Source: Choristoneura fumiferana | Taxonomy: Eukaryota > Arthropoda > Insecta > Lepidoptera > Tortricidae | Direction: 5' to 3' | NCBI RefSeq assembly: GCF_025370935.1 | Contig: NC_133477.1 | Coordinates: 3,204,827 to 3,268,826, forward strand | DNA: 64,000 bases | Shown: piece after piece, positions 43,437-62,898 of the stretch | Layout: each line of letters opens with the position of its first letter | How positions within the stretch are numbered: position 1 is the stretch's first letter | Notes under the pieces: model-generated | The model's input: the letters and a program-made list of their open reading frames with translations, nothing else | What the model was told of the DNA's origin: nothing | Database searches by the model: none | Translations under genes and position numbers: made by a program

Positions 43437-43534
43437 AGCAATTAATTAAATGATGTTTTATTAGGACGCATTTAAAAATTATTTACAATAGCTTACATAT
43501 CATGTTGGTTGAAGGGTTTAGGCATTGAAAAAAG

Positions 43535-43650
43535 GTGGCGGGCAGCAACTGGACTCTAACTGCCCAAAATAGATCGGAGTGGAAGAGGTTGAAGGAGGCC
43601 TACACCAAGAATTTGGTAGAAGAAGGCTGAGAAGAAGAAGAAGAAGCTAA
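43535..43650 (+). pseudogene. LINE C-terminal fragment with GAAGAA tail
   Basis: One frame reads VAGSNWTLTAQNRSEWKRLK, EAYTKNLVEEG, then TGA at 43628-43630 and (GAA)n. It is homologous to the end of the LINE at 22330-23139. Confidence 0.75.
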
Positions 43651-44214
43651 CATATCATTTATAATGTATAAATTGTTGAAGTAATATGAATGTTGGTAGT
43701 ATATATAATTACATAGCATTTAATACAAGGTACATAAAATTGACAAAAATATTATACTTGTGTGCATCGAAAAGTAAAATGACCCAACTGCAACTTTACG
43801 AGGTGAATCTTGTATGTATGTGGCGAGGACGCCGTAAAAGCGGATAAAATCGGATACAGGCGGCTCAAAGTGGTTGTAACTAGTTGTAACCGGGTGCGAC
43901 CGGATACGGGTGGCTTTACGGATAAGTAATGGAGTGGGAACGGAAATTTGAACAGTGAGTTTGTATTGTTTTAATTATTGTTGTAGATCGAGGTAAGTAA
44001 TTGTAAACAATAGAAGGGGTATTATTTGACGTATAAGGCCACCTATTGCTTACTTTGTATTTTTTTCTCTGTGTATCTGTTTTCTGTATCGCTTACTATT
44101 TCTGGTGTACAATAAAGGCTCTTTGTATTGTATTGTACAATTATCTAAAGGACTGAAGTGTTATCTGCACTCCTCTGATTATTGCTGGTGATGTAGTGGT
44201 GCATACTAACTACC

Positions 44215-44420
44215 GAGTAGCCCATTTTCTTGCTTGCCACCTTTGTTTTATGTAGCCCGTAATAATGTCCCACTACCTGGCAAAACCCCCTCCTTTCCTC
44301 CGCCACTCTTTCCTGTCCTGAGCATGCACCTGCCAATCGGGCTGAAATGCGCTCAAGTCGTCCCGCTATCACCTCTTGGGTCTGCCTCTGCTCCTTTGGC
44401 CAACCCTTGGCCATCATGCT
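44215..44420 (-). repeat. Probable LINE 3' coding fragment
   Basis: The minus strand reads MAKGWPKEQRQTQEVIAGRL, ERISARLAGACSGQERVAEE, then RRGFCQVVGH. It resembles the degraded tail of a LINE protein but lacks a diagnostic motif. TTGTATTGTATTGTAC at 44126-44141 just before it is another LINE-type tail. Confidence 0.4.
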
Positions 44421-44604
44421 TCGCACGTCGCACCTTATATATAACCTTTAAATGACGACGTACAATGTAAGTCCCACATTTTGAAAATATTTTTGAGATT
44501 TCGCGGCGCAGGGCGCTGCCATTCTCGGTACTTTTACCATTTAGCGTCCTCTAGTTGCCGTAGAAGTCGCGACCGTGGCAAGTAATTTAAACAAATAAAT
44601 CCAT

Positions 44605-44826
44605 TCTGATATTATAAATGCGAAAGTGTGTGTTTGTGTGTTTGCATGTTTGTCCGTCTTTCACGTCGAAACGGAGCGACGGATCGACGTGATTTTTGGC
44701 ATAGAGATAGTTTATGGGCCAGAGAGTAACATAGGTTACTTTTTATCCCGGATAAATGCGCAGTTCCCGAGGGATTACCGCGCGATAACCGAACTTCACG
44801 CGGGCGAAGCCGCGGGCAAAAGCTAG
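44605..44826 (+). mobile_element. Short non-autonomous Helitron-like element (copy 2, most intact)
   Basis: The 5' end is TTCTGATATTATAAATGCGA and the 3' end is GGGCGAAGCCGCGGGCAAAA followed by GCTAG and host T. A GC hairpin (CGCGGGC/GCCCGCG type) precedes the CTAG end, as in Helitrons. The body has CGGAGCGACGGATCGACGTG and ATAGAGATAGTTTATGGGCC. No target duplication is seen. Confidence 0.75.
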
Positions 44827-45178
44827 TAGTTAATAAATAAGTGCTCTGCTCACAGGCCCCGTAGGGAGTGATCGACGTCTCACAGACATAAGGACGGGGT
44901 TAATGTACCATCAGCTAAATAATTGGTTTATCAATTTTTTACAAGTTCCTATCAAATTAATGTCACTAAAGTCGAACTTTCAAGTTGACATACACGTCCA
45001 TTGGCATTATTGTTTTGTGACATGCAAATAGCATGCAAACGATTATCAACTTTAGAGTAGTAAACCACATTATATTTGGCTGATGATGTTACAAACAATC
45101 TGTACGTCTCTTGCACGTCATCTCGGTGTTTATGTACTTACATGAATCTACCTCTATAGTGACTCCCGGAAGCGACAT
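44827..45178. other. No recognisable feature
   Basis: Unique sequence. Confidence 0.4.
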
Positions 45179-45491
45179 AATACGGTATTTGACAACTCCT
45201 GATTTTGCCATATCTTAATATTATTATGAAAATATAGATATACTAGCGAAGAGAAAATTTAAATCGGTTGAAAATTGGATTTTTAGTGTTTTTTTGAAAA
45301 AATATGTAGCAAGTATGGCGGTACAGGCGTGTGACGTCACATGCCAGTATGTCTTTCTCTTGAATCTCAATTTCAAACCTTTATAACTTTGTTATTTGTA
45401 AAGGTAGCTTAAAAATTGTTTTTCTATTCGATAACAGGCATTGTGTAGTTTTAATTTATAAAACATATACAAAATAGTCAAATACCGTATT
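45179..45491. mobile_element. 313-bp MITE with AATACGGTATTTGAC ends
   Basis: Perfect 15-bp terminal inverted repeats AATACGGTATTTGAC (45179-45193) and GTCAAATACCGTATT (45477-45491). The interior is AT-rich and non-coding. Confidence 0.72.
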
Positions 45492-46626
45492 GTTTTAAAA
45501 AAAGTGAAAAGTTCAATTTGAGTTCAAATTATGAAACTTCCTATCTACTTCTAAATACTTTAGGACAAGGTTTTCTGTATGGAGGGTGGCAATGAAAAAC
45601 TTTCCTTGCAACTAGTGAATAAATAAACGGATTATCTCAATTCTCAAACAGAGTTTGCCCCCGTTTGTTTAATCATGAAGCTGGTATTTGTCCAGAACTT
45701 TGAGGAGCGCTCCCGACTGAGCAGTTTTTGTTGTTTAAATAATCACCGCCATTTTAACTTTTTGGTTAGCGTTTTGGACGGATGGTGGAAGTTTTGGTGT
45801 CGAAGTAATGGTTCTGTTTGCTGCAATATTAACGGCGCGGGGAGTGTTTTCTTGAGAGATCATTGCGCGGCCGTTTTTTTTTAAATTAGTTTGAACAAGA
45901 TTATTTAAAGTTAAATTTTATCAAATTATTGCAGCCGTGAGTTGAACATTTGGATGAAAAAAAAATTACAAAAAAAATTACTGTCAACTAAAAAAACCAA
46001 GATTACATTGACTCCTGTAAGCATCACAATATGCAATTGCTTAGCGACCGCCGTGACTGCGCAGATTCTGCCTTGCTATTTAAAATCCTGCATTCTACAG
46101 GCGTGCTTGTGAATACTTTGATGAAAATGAAACACTCAAGGACATTGACATATTTAACTGCACGTTAAAATTGTACAATATTTATAGCGTTCCTTTAAAA
46201 CGTCTTTTTGACAGCTGTCACTCGGCTGTCACCCGCCATCTTTGATCTCTCTGCGCTATACCATTGCCCTGTACTGTACTGTATCAATTAAGAGAATAAA
46301 AAATATAAAAACAACAGTTTTTTATTAAAATATATATTCAAATACGGAACAAAAATCATTAAAAGAAGCGTTTAAGCAGGGTCCTGTTAGCTCCAACTGT
46401 TAACGCAGATCAAATTGATAGTTTATTAAATAAGTAGTTTTAGTATATATCACTGTTTAATAATTAAGAAAATTACAGCTTAGAGTAAAATCATTCACTC
46501 ACATGTATGTATAACAGTTATAATTAGTAAACACGCATTGTATAGCAATAATGTATTCCATCTCCTTCAGTTAATAAATTACTGTTTGCTTGACTGGTTG
46601 CTGTGTCGCGTATTTTGTTAACGTTA
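45492..46626. other. No recognisable feature
   Basis: Unique, AT-rich. An open frame at 45675-45884 has no domain that I recognise. Confidence 0.4.
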
Positions 46627-46888
46627 AGGGATGTTGACACCACCAATCAACTGACGTACTTTTTATGAGCTGTCAAAACTCAATTCTCCCATAGAGTTTG
46701 AATAGAAATAGCAACATATGAAGTCACTTGTTTGCCAACTATCAACTAACTATTTATTTGTTTTAAAGCAACGAAAATCGAATTTTGCAGTTAATCGAAA
46801 ATTAATCTGGTTTCCAGGGCTAAAATAAAGCGTTGTTTTTTACTGGAGTCGTATCTTGGAATTATTTTTTAATGGCGTCAACATCCCT
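46627..46888. mobile_element. 262-bp MITE with AGGGATGTTGACACC ends
   Basis: AGGGATGTTGACACC at the left and GGCGTCAACATCCCT at the right, one mismatch. The interior is non-coding. Confidence 0.68.
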
Positions 46889-47075
46889 ATTGAGGAAACC
46901 ATAGGTCTATTTTTTACTCATTGTGTTATGGTTACTATTCTACCAGTGTGAATGTTTGTTTCTTTGTGAATAAATAAAAAAAGAAAAAGAAAATAAACCG
47001 TGAAAAATACTTCTTTCTCTGTGTGATCGGTTAAACATGTCGCCGATTTTTCTAGTTCTTTACTTCGTAATCCAA

Positions 47076-47292
47076 CTAGTCGTCACCCGCGACTCCGTCC
47101 GCGAAAATTCGGTTGTCGCTTTCCCGCGGGAACTATGTAATTTTCCGGGATAAAAACTATTTTATGTCCTTTCCCGGGAGTGAAACTAACTGTATACCGG
47201 ATTTCATCTAAATCGGTTCTGCGGTTTAGACGTGATGAAGTGACAAACGAACAAACAGACTTACAAACTTTTTTTTATAATAGTAAGTAGGA
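47076..47292 (-). mobile_element. Short non-autonomous Helitron-like element (copy 3)
   Basis: On the minus strand it begins TCCTACTTACTATTATAAAA and ends with CGCGGGTGACGACTAG followed by a host T. The body has CCCGCGGGAAAGCGACAACC. It is inserted between A and T, with no duplication. Confidence 0.75.
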
Positions 47293-47434
47293 TCCACGTA
47301 GGATGTGATAATTATGTGTAGGTTACATGGTATAAAATTCATCATAGTATAAAATTAAGTAACTAATATAGATAAATACTTATTACATATACGTGCATAT
47401 GCAGGAAAAACGAGCTAAAAAACGATTACATTTT

Positions 47435-47695
47435 AATCCGCCCGGATTGCTACCACCATCTTGCTCGCTAATCCTGCCGTGAAGCAGCAGTGCTTGCACT
47501 GTTGTGTTTCGGCGTGGAGAGTAAGACAGCCGGTGAAATTACTGGCACTTGAGGTATCCCATCTTAGGCCTCTAGGTTGGCAACGCATCTGCAATACCCC
47601 TGGTGTTGCAGATGTTTATGGGCGGTGATGATCTCTTACCATCAGGAGATCCACTTGCTCGTTTGCCATCCAGTCGAATAACAAAAAAAAAGGAT
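47435..47695 (-). repeat. GACTGGATGG repeat (copy 5)
   Basis: Inverted and nearly full length: ATTGCTACCACCATCTTGCT, GAAGCAGCAGTGCTTGCACT, and end GCCATCCAGTCGAATAA. Confidence 0.78.
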
Positions 47696-47727
47696 TTAGT
47701 ACATTGATTACGATTACATTACCAACT

Positions 47728-47868
47728 GATATTAAATATAATGACCCGGAAAACTCACGTCTTAAATCGAGTTTAGCTCGACATGTTTCCGTTCAACATG
47801 TTTGTGTTCGTGAGTTATCCGGATCATTATATTTAATATGAGTGAGTCTCACGGTAGTTTCATGTTAA
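47728..47868. mobile_element. GAGTTTAGCTCGACATGTTT MITE (short copy 3)
   Basis: A compact derivative: both distal arms (ATATTAAATATAATGACCCG and inverse) are present, but most of the loop is missing, leaving CATGTTTCCGTTCAACATG at the centre. Confidence 0.78.
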
Positions 47869-48119
47869 AAACATTACCAACTGGTTTATACAGTACTTAA
47901 CTCCTCTCTGAATCAAGTAAGTAGCAGTCAACCTATTTTATTATTAGCGGCTGAGTTTACTAATTCTGTTTATCTATTTTAAACTAAATCTCTAACATTG
48001 CAAGCTACATCGGATTCGAGATCAATTTATCCGTACCTAAGCTCTATTGATCGCCTAAAGCCAGAGAAATGGCAGCAATTTCGATAATTCTGTTACCAGA
48101 TCGATCTTTGGAATTAGAG

Positions 48120-48523
48120 TAGTGTTTACCGTTGGCTGGGCACGGGAAATGGATGTGACGGAGATGAAATTAGACAATCCGCACCGTCTGAATTAAGGTC
48201 ACCCGAACAGCACTGCCTCGGCTTTCGGCATCTACTCGTTGTCAACAGGTGGTCCACGGGTGGACGCCCCGCGTTTGCAACCAGTGGACGTCGCGTTGTC
48301 CATGAATTTCCTAGTAGTCACTATGGCGGCGAACAGCGGGCTATCACCGAGTGATCCACACGCCGTCCGCGCGTGGCAACCTCGCGAGTGAGGCGATCCG
48401 GTGACGCTACGCCACGGAGTTGATGTAGTGAGCGCATACCCTTACAAATCCATATGAAGAATACTAACCGCTCGAGGCAAGGCGATGCTGGTTGGGTGCC
48501 GGGTGGCTGTAATGAGCTGTGAC
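48120..48523 (-). mobile_element. TIR element ACAGCTCATTACAGCC (partial copy)
   Basis: The right end GGTTGGGTGCCGGGTGGCTG plus TAATGAGCTGT is a terminal repeat. The internal block GCCACGCGCGGACGG and CATCAACTCCGTGG matches 50407-50964 in reverse. The left terminal repeat was not found, so that boundary is approximate. Confidence 0.6.
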
Positions 48524-48529
48524 TTTAAA

Positions 48530-48719
48530 ACTGACTCAATGGCTGGGTGAAATTTTGGAATTTTACCCCGATTCCGTGGGGTATCGTGATAAAAGTAGCC
48601 CAGATTATCCACATACCGAATTTTATCCAAATCTGTTCACTAGTTTCAGCGTTAATAAGTACTTAATAAAAATACTTACACACATACACTTAAACATTCG
48701 CATTTGTAATAGTAGTAGA
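48530..48719 (-). mobile_element. Helitron-like element, 5' end preserved
   Basis: The minus strand begins TCTACTACTATTACAAATGC at 48719. The 3' CTAG end is not identifiable, so it is truncated or diverged. Confidence 0.5.
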
Positions 48720-49494
48720 ATCGCACTTCGGGTAGCACGGGGCAAAACTGCAAAAATAAAATAGCAAAGTTGTCTCCGCGGTTAACTCTGCCTCATGGCG
48801 CCAGATATAAATCGGAGATTGTAATTTAGTGGCAGTCGTTTGTTGGCCGGGACATCGCGAGTAAGGAAATAAAGGCATTTTGGCATTTTACTGCAATATT
48901 TAAGTTTTGTTACTGGTTTCCCTTTCAGTTCCTATATTGTGATGTTTTGAGAAAGTTTTGTGAGCTTGTAGGTTAAATTTCAAAGAACACTACACAAGTA
49001 CACTCACCTACTTTACTTATACTCGTACTTTTTGACACGCACGATAAAAATATGGAACCAGCTTCCAGGGACAGCTTTCTCGCGGAGTGATCTCAGAGTC
49101 TGAAAGGACACCGCACTAGTGATATCCCTTGTGTTGCTGGTGTTCAAGAGTGGCAGTGATTGCTTCCCATCTTGCAAAAAAACTTAGGTTAGGCATTAAT
49201 TCAGTCTTTTAATTTGTTTATTATTTTATTTAGGTCACGTTTTATTTTAAAAGCTTATTTAACGATCCATTTGTATATAATTAGGTACCTATTGTCTGAT
49301 ACCTCTACACGCTTCAATCGCTGAACCATTTTTAGGGGGTATGAAGTTAGTTCGGTCTACCTCTGCATCGTCTTCCTTCTAAATTCCCTTCCGGCAGGTT
49401 TAGAAAGAAATATTTTGACCTATTTTGACCACGTGAAGGAAAGAGCGGATGTCGTGTCGCATCAGAAAGTCAAACAGCTGGCCGAAGACAACAA
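48720..49494. other. No recognisable feature
   Basis: Unique intergenic DNA. Confidence 0.4.
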
Positions 49495-49600
49495 TACAAT
49501 ATAATACAATAACTCTTTATTGCACACCAATACAGTAAACAGTACAGAAAACACAAGTATATACATAGAGATTTTCTAAGGTAAGCAATAGGCGGCGGGC
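49495..49600 (-). repeat. LINE/SINE 3' tail with ACTCTTTATTGCACACC
   Basis: The minus-strand tail has GGTGTGCAATAAAGAG then TTATTGTATTATATTG. Similar tails occur at 44108-44141, 50497-50520 and 51105-51140. Confidence 0.5.
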
Positions 49601-49696
49601 TTTTTAAGACCTTGTGGAGGTGCGATTGCTCCACCGACAAGAGCGTAGCTCTTAAATTTAAGAAGATGAAGATGTAGGAGTTAGTTTGACGGAAAG

Positions 49697-49915
49697 GTAA
49701 GTATGTCGAAAATACAAACTGAAACACAGATGCACAGAAAAACCAGAAAAATAGACCAGCGCTGGGAATCGAACACAGGTCCTCGGCATTCCGTGCTATA
49801 CCGCTACACCACCACTGGATATCGATACCGATATCGATATGGGTTTTATGGGATGACCGTAAAAGTAATACAATTTGGAGTTGAAATAAAAAATACAAAA
49901 AGACTCCAAAAAAAA
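49697..49915 (-). mobile_element. tRNA-derived SINE, CCAGCGGTGG-head family (third unit)
   Basis: Same order as the units in 16792-17417: GTCTATTTTTCTGGTTTTTC, the B-box-like GTGTTCGATTCCCAGCGCTG and a 3' end with CTCCAAATTG. An alternating CGATATCGATA-type insertion lies at 49818-49842. Confidence 0.75.
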
Positions 49916-50089
49916 ATCTTAAAGTACCTAAGTATGTAATAAAACATTTTTGTCCTGGTAGTGTTAAACGAATTTGAAGACGGCGTCGCGGGCAACAGCT
50001 TCTTAATATGTTGTGTAATCTCATCATGCTGTTATGTTTATTACAAAATACTTGTATTGTATTGTATTACTTACCTTACCTACCTAAAG

Positions 50090-50245
50090 AAATGTGGGCA
50101 GACCGCCTGCTCGATGGTCCGGTGACATAGTGGAGACAGCAGGACCGGTCTGGAAGAGAGAGACGGACAGTCGATCCGGGTGGAGAAAGGCTGGAGAGGC
50201 GTATGCCCAACGGTGGGCGAAAACGCGCTGAAGAAGAAGACTTAC
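50090..50245 (+). pseudogene. LINE C-terminal remnant with GAAGAAGA tail
   Basis: Readable in shifting frames as GRPPARWSGDIVETAG, then V-W-K-R-E-T-D, W-R-K-A-G-E-A-Y-A-Q-R-W-A-K-T-R. This is the C-terminal block of lepidopteran LINE reverse-transcriptase proteins. Confidence 0.72.
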
Positions 50246-50406
50246 CTACCACTCTTTGGCGTTAATATTGTCAAGAAACTACTAGCAGGGAGATCAGAGG
50301 GCCACTCAGAAATCCTTGTGCCGAGCTGGCTAAAAGCTGGTATTGAAAACTAAAATCTGGTACCAGTACCCCTAGTGCTCCGCTGCGGCGCTGCCAACAC
50401 TGATAT

Positions 50407-50964
50407 ACAGCTCATTACAGCCATGCGGCACCCGACCAGCACCGCTCGTCTCAAGCGGTTAGTATTCTTCATATAGATTTGTATGTATGTATGTATGTAA
50501 ACTCTTTATTGTACAAAATAAGTAAACAAACACAATTGACAAATGATGAGATAAATGTACAAAGGCGAACATATCCCTTGAAGGGATCTCTACCAGTCAA
50601 CCTTTGAGTAGATGTCAGAGACAGACAAAAAGTGAGTTTAAAAATTAAAATATGTGGAAGCTACAATACAATGCTTTAAATAATATAATACACAGATCTA
50701 CTCGTATAAAAGAATCCAGGAAATTTGTATGGGCATGCGCTCACTACATCAACTCCGTAGCGTCACCGGATCGCCTAACACGCGAGGTTGCCACGCGCGG
50801 ACGGCGAGTAGACCACTCACTGCCCGCACACTTGCCATGCGGCGCTCTCCATCCCCCCGACACCCCCCTTCATCCCTCCTACTCGGAAACTCACCTGCCG
50901 ACAACGAGTGGACTCCGAAAGTTGAGGCGGTGCTGGTCGGGTGCCGGGTGGCTCTATGAGCTGT
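50407..50964. mobile_element. TIR element ACAGCTCATTACAGCC carrying a LINE-tail insertion
   Basis: Terminal repeats of about 38 bp: ACAGCTCATTACAGCC, CGGCACCCGACCAGCACCGC at the left and GCGGTGCTGGTCGGGTGCCG, GGTGGCTCTATGAGCTGT at the right. An inserted segment (about 50485-50725) starting with TATG repeats and AACTCTTTATTGTAC is flanked by ATTTGTATG on both sides. The related copy at 48120-48523 lacks the insertion. Confidence 0.75.
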
Positions 50965-51690
50965 ACCCCTTGGAAATCGCTTACTAGTGAAAAAAATCGG
51001 AAACGAGGCTTCGTTCGCTCAAGCAAACCATAGAAAAGATGGTCAACGGCCAATCTTGGGATTTTTGCATACTCTTTTCTGTGTACTGGTATTGTTTACT
51101 ATTGTGGTGTACGATGAAGAGTCATTGCATTGTATTGTACCTATTGCATTCTATTTTACTTAACTAAACTTTACCAACATATACGTAAATTATGTGTACT
51201 ACTTAGGTAAGGTACCTACCTAGTGATTGGCCGGTTGTCCAATCCTTGCGACTATTTTTTTTACTTTTGTTAAATTATTATAGGCTTATCATTTTGTAAT
51301 TTGAGCTCTAAGAAGTTTTAAATTTTGGAATAGTGACCGACAAAAGGTCTGGCTTTGGTTTTGGCCTTTTTCGGCTACACATTCAATTTATTGATCAACT
51401 GTTGATTGAATCTTCGACAAAGCCGATGATTGATCGAGTTCCTTGGTGGTCAGTTTGTAGTATTTTTTGGCGCATATAGCCTCAGGAGGTGCGAGTTTGA
51501 ATTCTGTTCGGTACCTACACCCGAAAATTTTTGTCGTTCAAAAAGGATCTTGGATTATCAAAAATAAATTTACTTATAACATAACCATTACTATATATTA
51601 TCATATCATACGTAACTTCTTCACACATTCCTTTGTTTTTGCTTTTCAGTTTGAAATAATTTTAAAATAAAACAAACCACTACAGATTTT
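50965..51690. other. No gene recognised
   Basis: A LINE-type tail (GTACGATGAAGAGTCATTGC, then ATTGTATTGTAC) lies at 51108-51140. The rest is unique. Confidence 0.4.
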
Positions 51691-54270
51691 CATTTATTTC
51701 AGTGATTACTGTTTACATATTAATAACATACGATACCTTAACCTATTGATTCTAAAAAAATCATTTCCAATATCACCTTATCTAGTTATTAAATTTTGGA
51801 TTGATCCATTAAAAATTACTGTTTAAGTTTATTCTTAGCTTACAAAATAGATGATGGAGATTCAATCACATGATGATGATGTGATCTAGATGATGACGCT
51901 ACAACGAACGCCATCGAAGCTCCATGATCACTAAATAATAAATGATCACGCAAGGAAATCTTTGGTTTACGAAACTTAGGTCAAATTGAATAAATTATAA
52001 AACAATAACAACTTAATAAAATATCTGGACCCTCAGGAATACCTTCATCTTGAACAAAACAGTTTTAAATTACAAACTCTGCCACCGAAATAAATCCCAA
52101 GTTCTTAATTTTACTATGTCACTTTTAAATAAATGATTACATTCCATTTTAATTATGTCTAAGATTAACTCTCTGAATTGCATTTTTATTATAATTAGAT
52201 TAACAATCAACTCTCTTGTTTCTTATTTATTACTAGGTCTACAAATTACTTACTATGTACCTAAAATTAAGACTATTCATGGCTAAGAGAGAACTAAGTG
52301 ATGAGAGAGACAGAAAATAACAGAAAGAGGATGTGACTAGAGTAAAACTAATGCATACGTATTATGAATTGACGAAGTTACAATTCGCTGGAGTTGTACC
52401 TTTCCTTTGCAGTAGCTGCTTCTTCATGAGAATGATGAAGGAAATACGATTACTGCATTTACATTATCGTTCGTTCAATGGTTCAACCAACTCGAGATTT
52501 TACATTTGAAGAAGCCCAATCACAGTGTGCACGCCAAATTAGATCCCAGCTCCTAACTTTATAAGCTGTGGAAGCTTGTGTCAAATGAATTGTGAGCATG
52601 AATTATTATTGTCGATGTTAGCATTTTATTCGTATAAAAATTCATTGACTGACTGACAGATGAGTGAAGCATCTAAATTAACTGGAAATACTCACAGCCA
52701 GAATGATTTTTCATAATTCATTTCTAGATATGGTAAAGGGGTAAGATTGTCTTTAAAATTTATAGAGAATTTTTAGTGTAAGGTTAGATTTTTTTTATAC
52801 TAAATTATCTACAGTGCATAAGTATTTAAACTTTTCTATTTTAATCAAACAGGATTAAGTTAATCCTTTTAAATGGAATAGATTAGTGCTACTAAGATTG
52901 GAGACGCTGAGACAGTGCTTGGATTCGACTAATGGTTTAAGTAAATTGACTAATTTTCTTGAATCATTAGGTTTGTTTTAGCATCGTCTCAGGGTTTTCT
53001 ACCTTGAAATCTTAAGAGATAATTTAGAAGAAGTTTATTTTGGAAACTACGATAGTTTGCATTGATCGAATCAACTATCAACGACTTAGGAAGATAATTC
53101 TCGATTTAATTTTGAATTATGCTATGCTAATCGTTTGCTACATTAAAATGGCCGTTGAACCTAATATGTGAAATAAAACTGTTATAAGATGGGCTGTAAA
53201 GGAAATAATAGACGTTAAGCCTAATAATGTTAAATATGGTTGTGAAGGGAGCATAGAAGATAGATGGCTAATTTTAGATAGTGGCACTGCAGAATGTACC
53301 CGTGTTCATAAAAAAGTATCCTAATCAGCTTAACAATACTTCGGTTCCGAACAAGATTATGTCGCATTTATTCATCAAAAGTTACCTTAATTTTTTTTCA
53401 CTAGTCTAATTTTAAACACGATCTCGTATCGTCTACATACCTTTTATTGCCAATATTTAACCAGAACATTCCCTATCGTGATGCGCCAACTGCTGTTAAG
53501 TTGTGACATGCGATGCCCTATAGATTTAACATATATTATGTATTTTATTTAAATGCGAAAATTCATGAGCTCAGAGAATCTTCACACTTAAATTTTGTTT
53601 ACGCTATGTTTCGGCGGCAGAGTTGAGAAACAGTTCAATATCAACTCAAAATATACTTCGAAGAACTTCAGAATCCACAACAGTTCCATACAAATTTATG
53701 GAAGAGGAAGTTGCTTTGGTTTGCATGGAACCGCATGGGTTCTTTGACATTTTAAACAAAAATACTTAAATTATTACATTCAAGCTATTCCCGAGGGCAT
53801 CAGGTTAAAATAAAATCTCAATCTTAAAAATACGAACAGAACGCCACCGGCTGTAACACATTTAATTTTTGTTTATATTTTTCATTACATTTTAACTTTC
53901 ATTATTAACCTTCCCATTTAGCTCTACCGATTGATCCGACCGAACATTCTATTACTAGAAATACAAAATTTAACGTATTTACAACCATTTTAAATTTCAA
54001 CGAAACATTCATAAGTACATCCTTCGCAGTCAAAATGTACACTCCACAGAGCAGGACTAGAACCGAGAACGAAATCTACTTGAACAAAACCAAAGGAATT
54101 AAACATTAGTTTTGGTATCTCGATGATGCTCCGTATTGTCGTGCGACTTTGCTCGTGCATCCAAAACTTTTTTAATATCTTGAGCAACTCCCCTGTGATA
54201 TTTTGCGTTCATCCTTTATGTGACTGTATATTTTAGAATTTGGTGATATTTTAGTTACCTATTAGTACAA
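51691..54270 (-). other. Repeat-poor tract, possible 3' UTR of the G-gamma gene
   Basis: None of the window's repeat families appears here, in contrast with everything around it, and the tract lies directly downstream of the minus-strand gamma-subunit stop codon. Several minus-strand AATAAA signals (for example complementary to TTTATT near 51695, 53366 and 53444) could end the transcript. The UTR extent is inference. Confidence 0.35.
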
Positions 54271-61357
<7,087 letters not shown>

Positions 61358-61367
61358 CGCGCAGAAT

Positions 61368-62222
61368 CTGTGGTATAAAGCACGCACACATAAAAACGTG
61401 TAATGTATTAGAGTGAATGAGTAATGCTAGACAGAGACGGCGTAGTGTACATTCGCGTGCAAAACTGTCTAGAACAAAACACGCGCGCCATATTCCCAAT
61501 AAAAAATAAAAATTGAAAATGGAGCTGTTTGTTTTCGGCCAGTATTTTTTCTAAATAAGGCAATTATGCATAGAATTTGTTTCTAAATTTGAATTGAACG
61601 TTATAAAGTTGCTACAAGATGAAGCTGCAATTGACTGTACGGGGTCTTTTATCTTGCTCCCACAATGAGGGGAGAACTAGAATTGAGTTTGTGTGAGTTA
61701 TGCGCGCGCAGTACATTTAAGTTTCTATGACAACCCCTTTATACACACAAAAGTTGGCTTGCGCGAACTTAGTGCTGACTGGTGCGGCATTACAAATATG
61801 GACTTAAAATTAGTGTGGTTATGTTTGTAAATTGGGTGTGTAATGTGGTGTAAAATTAATGAATTAAAGCGTTATGCCCGATAGTTGTTGGTGTTTTGTG
61901 TCCATTATTCTTTGGCGGTTTTCCTACTAACTGACGTATGGGAAAATATGGCTGAACTATTGTACCCAAGATGTATTCTAAGAGCATATGGTTTAAGTAT
62001 AGTGTGTACAGTGACATTCATATAGTGCTTTTTATAGCCTAAATTGGTTAAACTTATTTTGACTGACGTCTTGACTTTGAAAGTAATAAAGGTTTTCCTT
62101 CATATTTAGCTTTTCAAGGTTCTATGGTGGATTGGGTCAGGATGAGGAATCGGTTGGTCTTTGACTATCTGGAAATATAAAAAATGACCTATTTTTTCTC
62201 ATATTTAGTTTGGAAGCTGATG
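61368..62222. other. Sequence upstream of the G-gamma start exon
   Basis: Contains GC-richer GCGTGTTTTG/CGCGCGCC words at 61450-61500, which could be promoter or 5' non-coding sequence. No TATA box or initiator could be fixed. Confidence 0.3.
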
Positions 62223-62345
62223 ATAATTGTTGATGTGTGTACGTCTGCACAGGCGGCACAGGCTTATCTCAGAATTAAAGGGCTTGAGCCGTAGTTCACA
62301 CGCAGCCCTAGTGGGAGATAAGGATTTTTTTCAAATGTGATTTCA
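62223..62345 (-). repeat. Old tRNA-derived SINE relic (GATGAT family)
   Basis: GTGTACGTCTGCACAGGCGG, AGGCTTATCTCAGAATTAAA, GGGCTTGAGCCGTAGTTC align with the 3' half of the family in reverse. It is highly diverged. Confidence 0.55.
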
Positions 62346-62890
62346 CACTTTTATTCCGAAAAGACTCAAGATGCGAGCCCGCCATGAACCTACAATCCGC
62401 TGTTGAATGACCATAAATGTCGTAGTACCACTAAGGCTAACACGATTTTCACATAATAATATAGTAAAATGTATAACACAAAAAAGCCCATTAATAGCTT
62501 CGGGTCGAAAAAGATAACATTTCAATTTTTTTTTAATTAGTTTTTTGGTCTCGTCTCAACTCAAGGCAAATAAAAATTATTCGCAGTAGGTATGCAAAGT
62601 TTTGAGAATTTCAAAGGAACATAATTAGCTTATAGATACGGTAAAATGTGTGTTTAGTGTATTTTTAAATATAATTATTTTATTTTACAAACCCTTTTCT
62701 GAACGCCGAGACGACCGCCTTCAAAAACTGTTTAAATATGTCGAAGTGGCAAATTACTGGATTCAATATTTGCTTTTAGTACTTGTGCTTATTTAGCAAC
62801 TTCACTCCGAAGTAAAATAAATCTGTAATGGAATGCTAATGGAAGATACTTAAGATAAATTACAAATCCTAGTCAGCAGCCACAAATCAC
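62346..62890. other. No recognisable feature
   Basis: AT-rich unique sequence. Confidence 0.4.
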
Positions 62891-62898
62891 GAAAAGAG

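Noticed and set aside
45675..45884. 69-codon frame with Cys/Phe-rich peptide as a small secreted protein
   Set aside because: No signal peptide pattern, no spaced cysteines, no splice or promoter context.
49470..50027. 185-codon open frame on the minus strand
   Set aside because: It runs through a SINE unit (49697-49915) and a LINE-type tail; no domain, no splice context, low-complexity composition.
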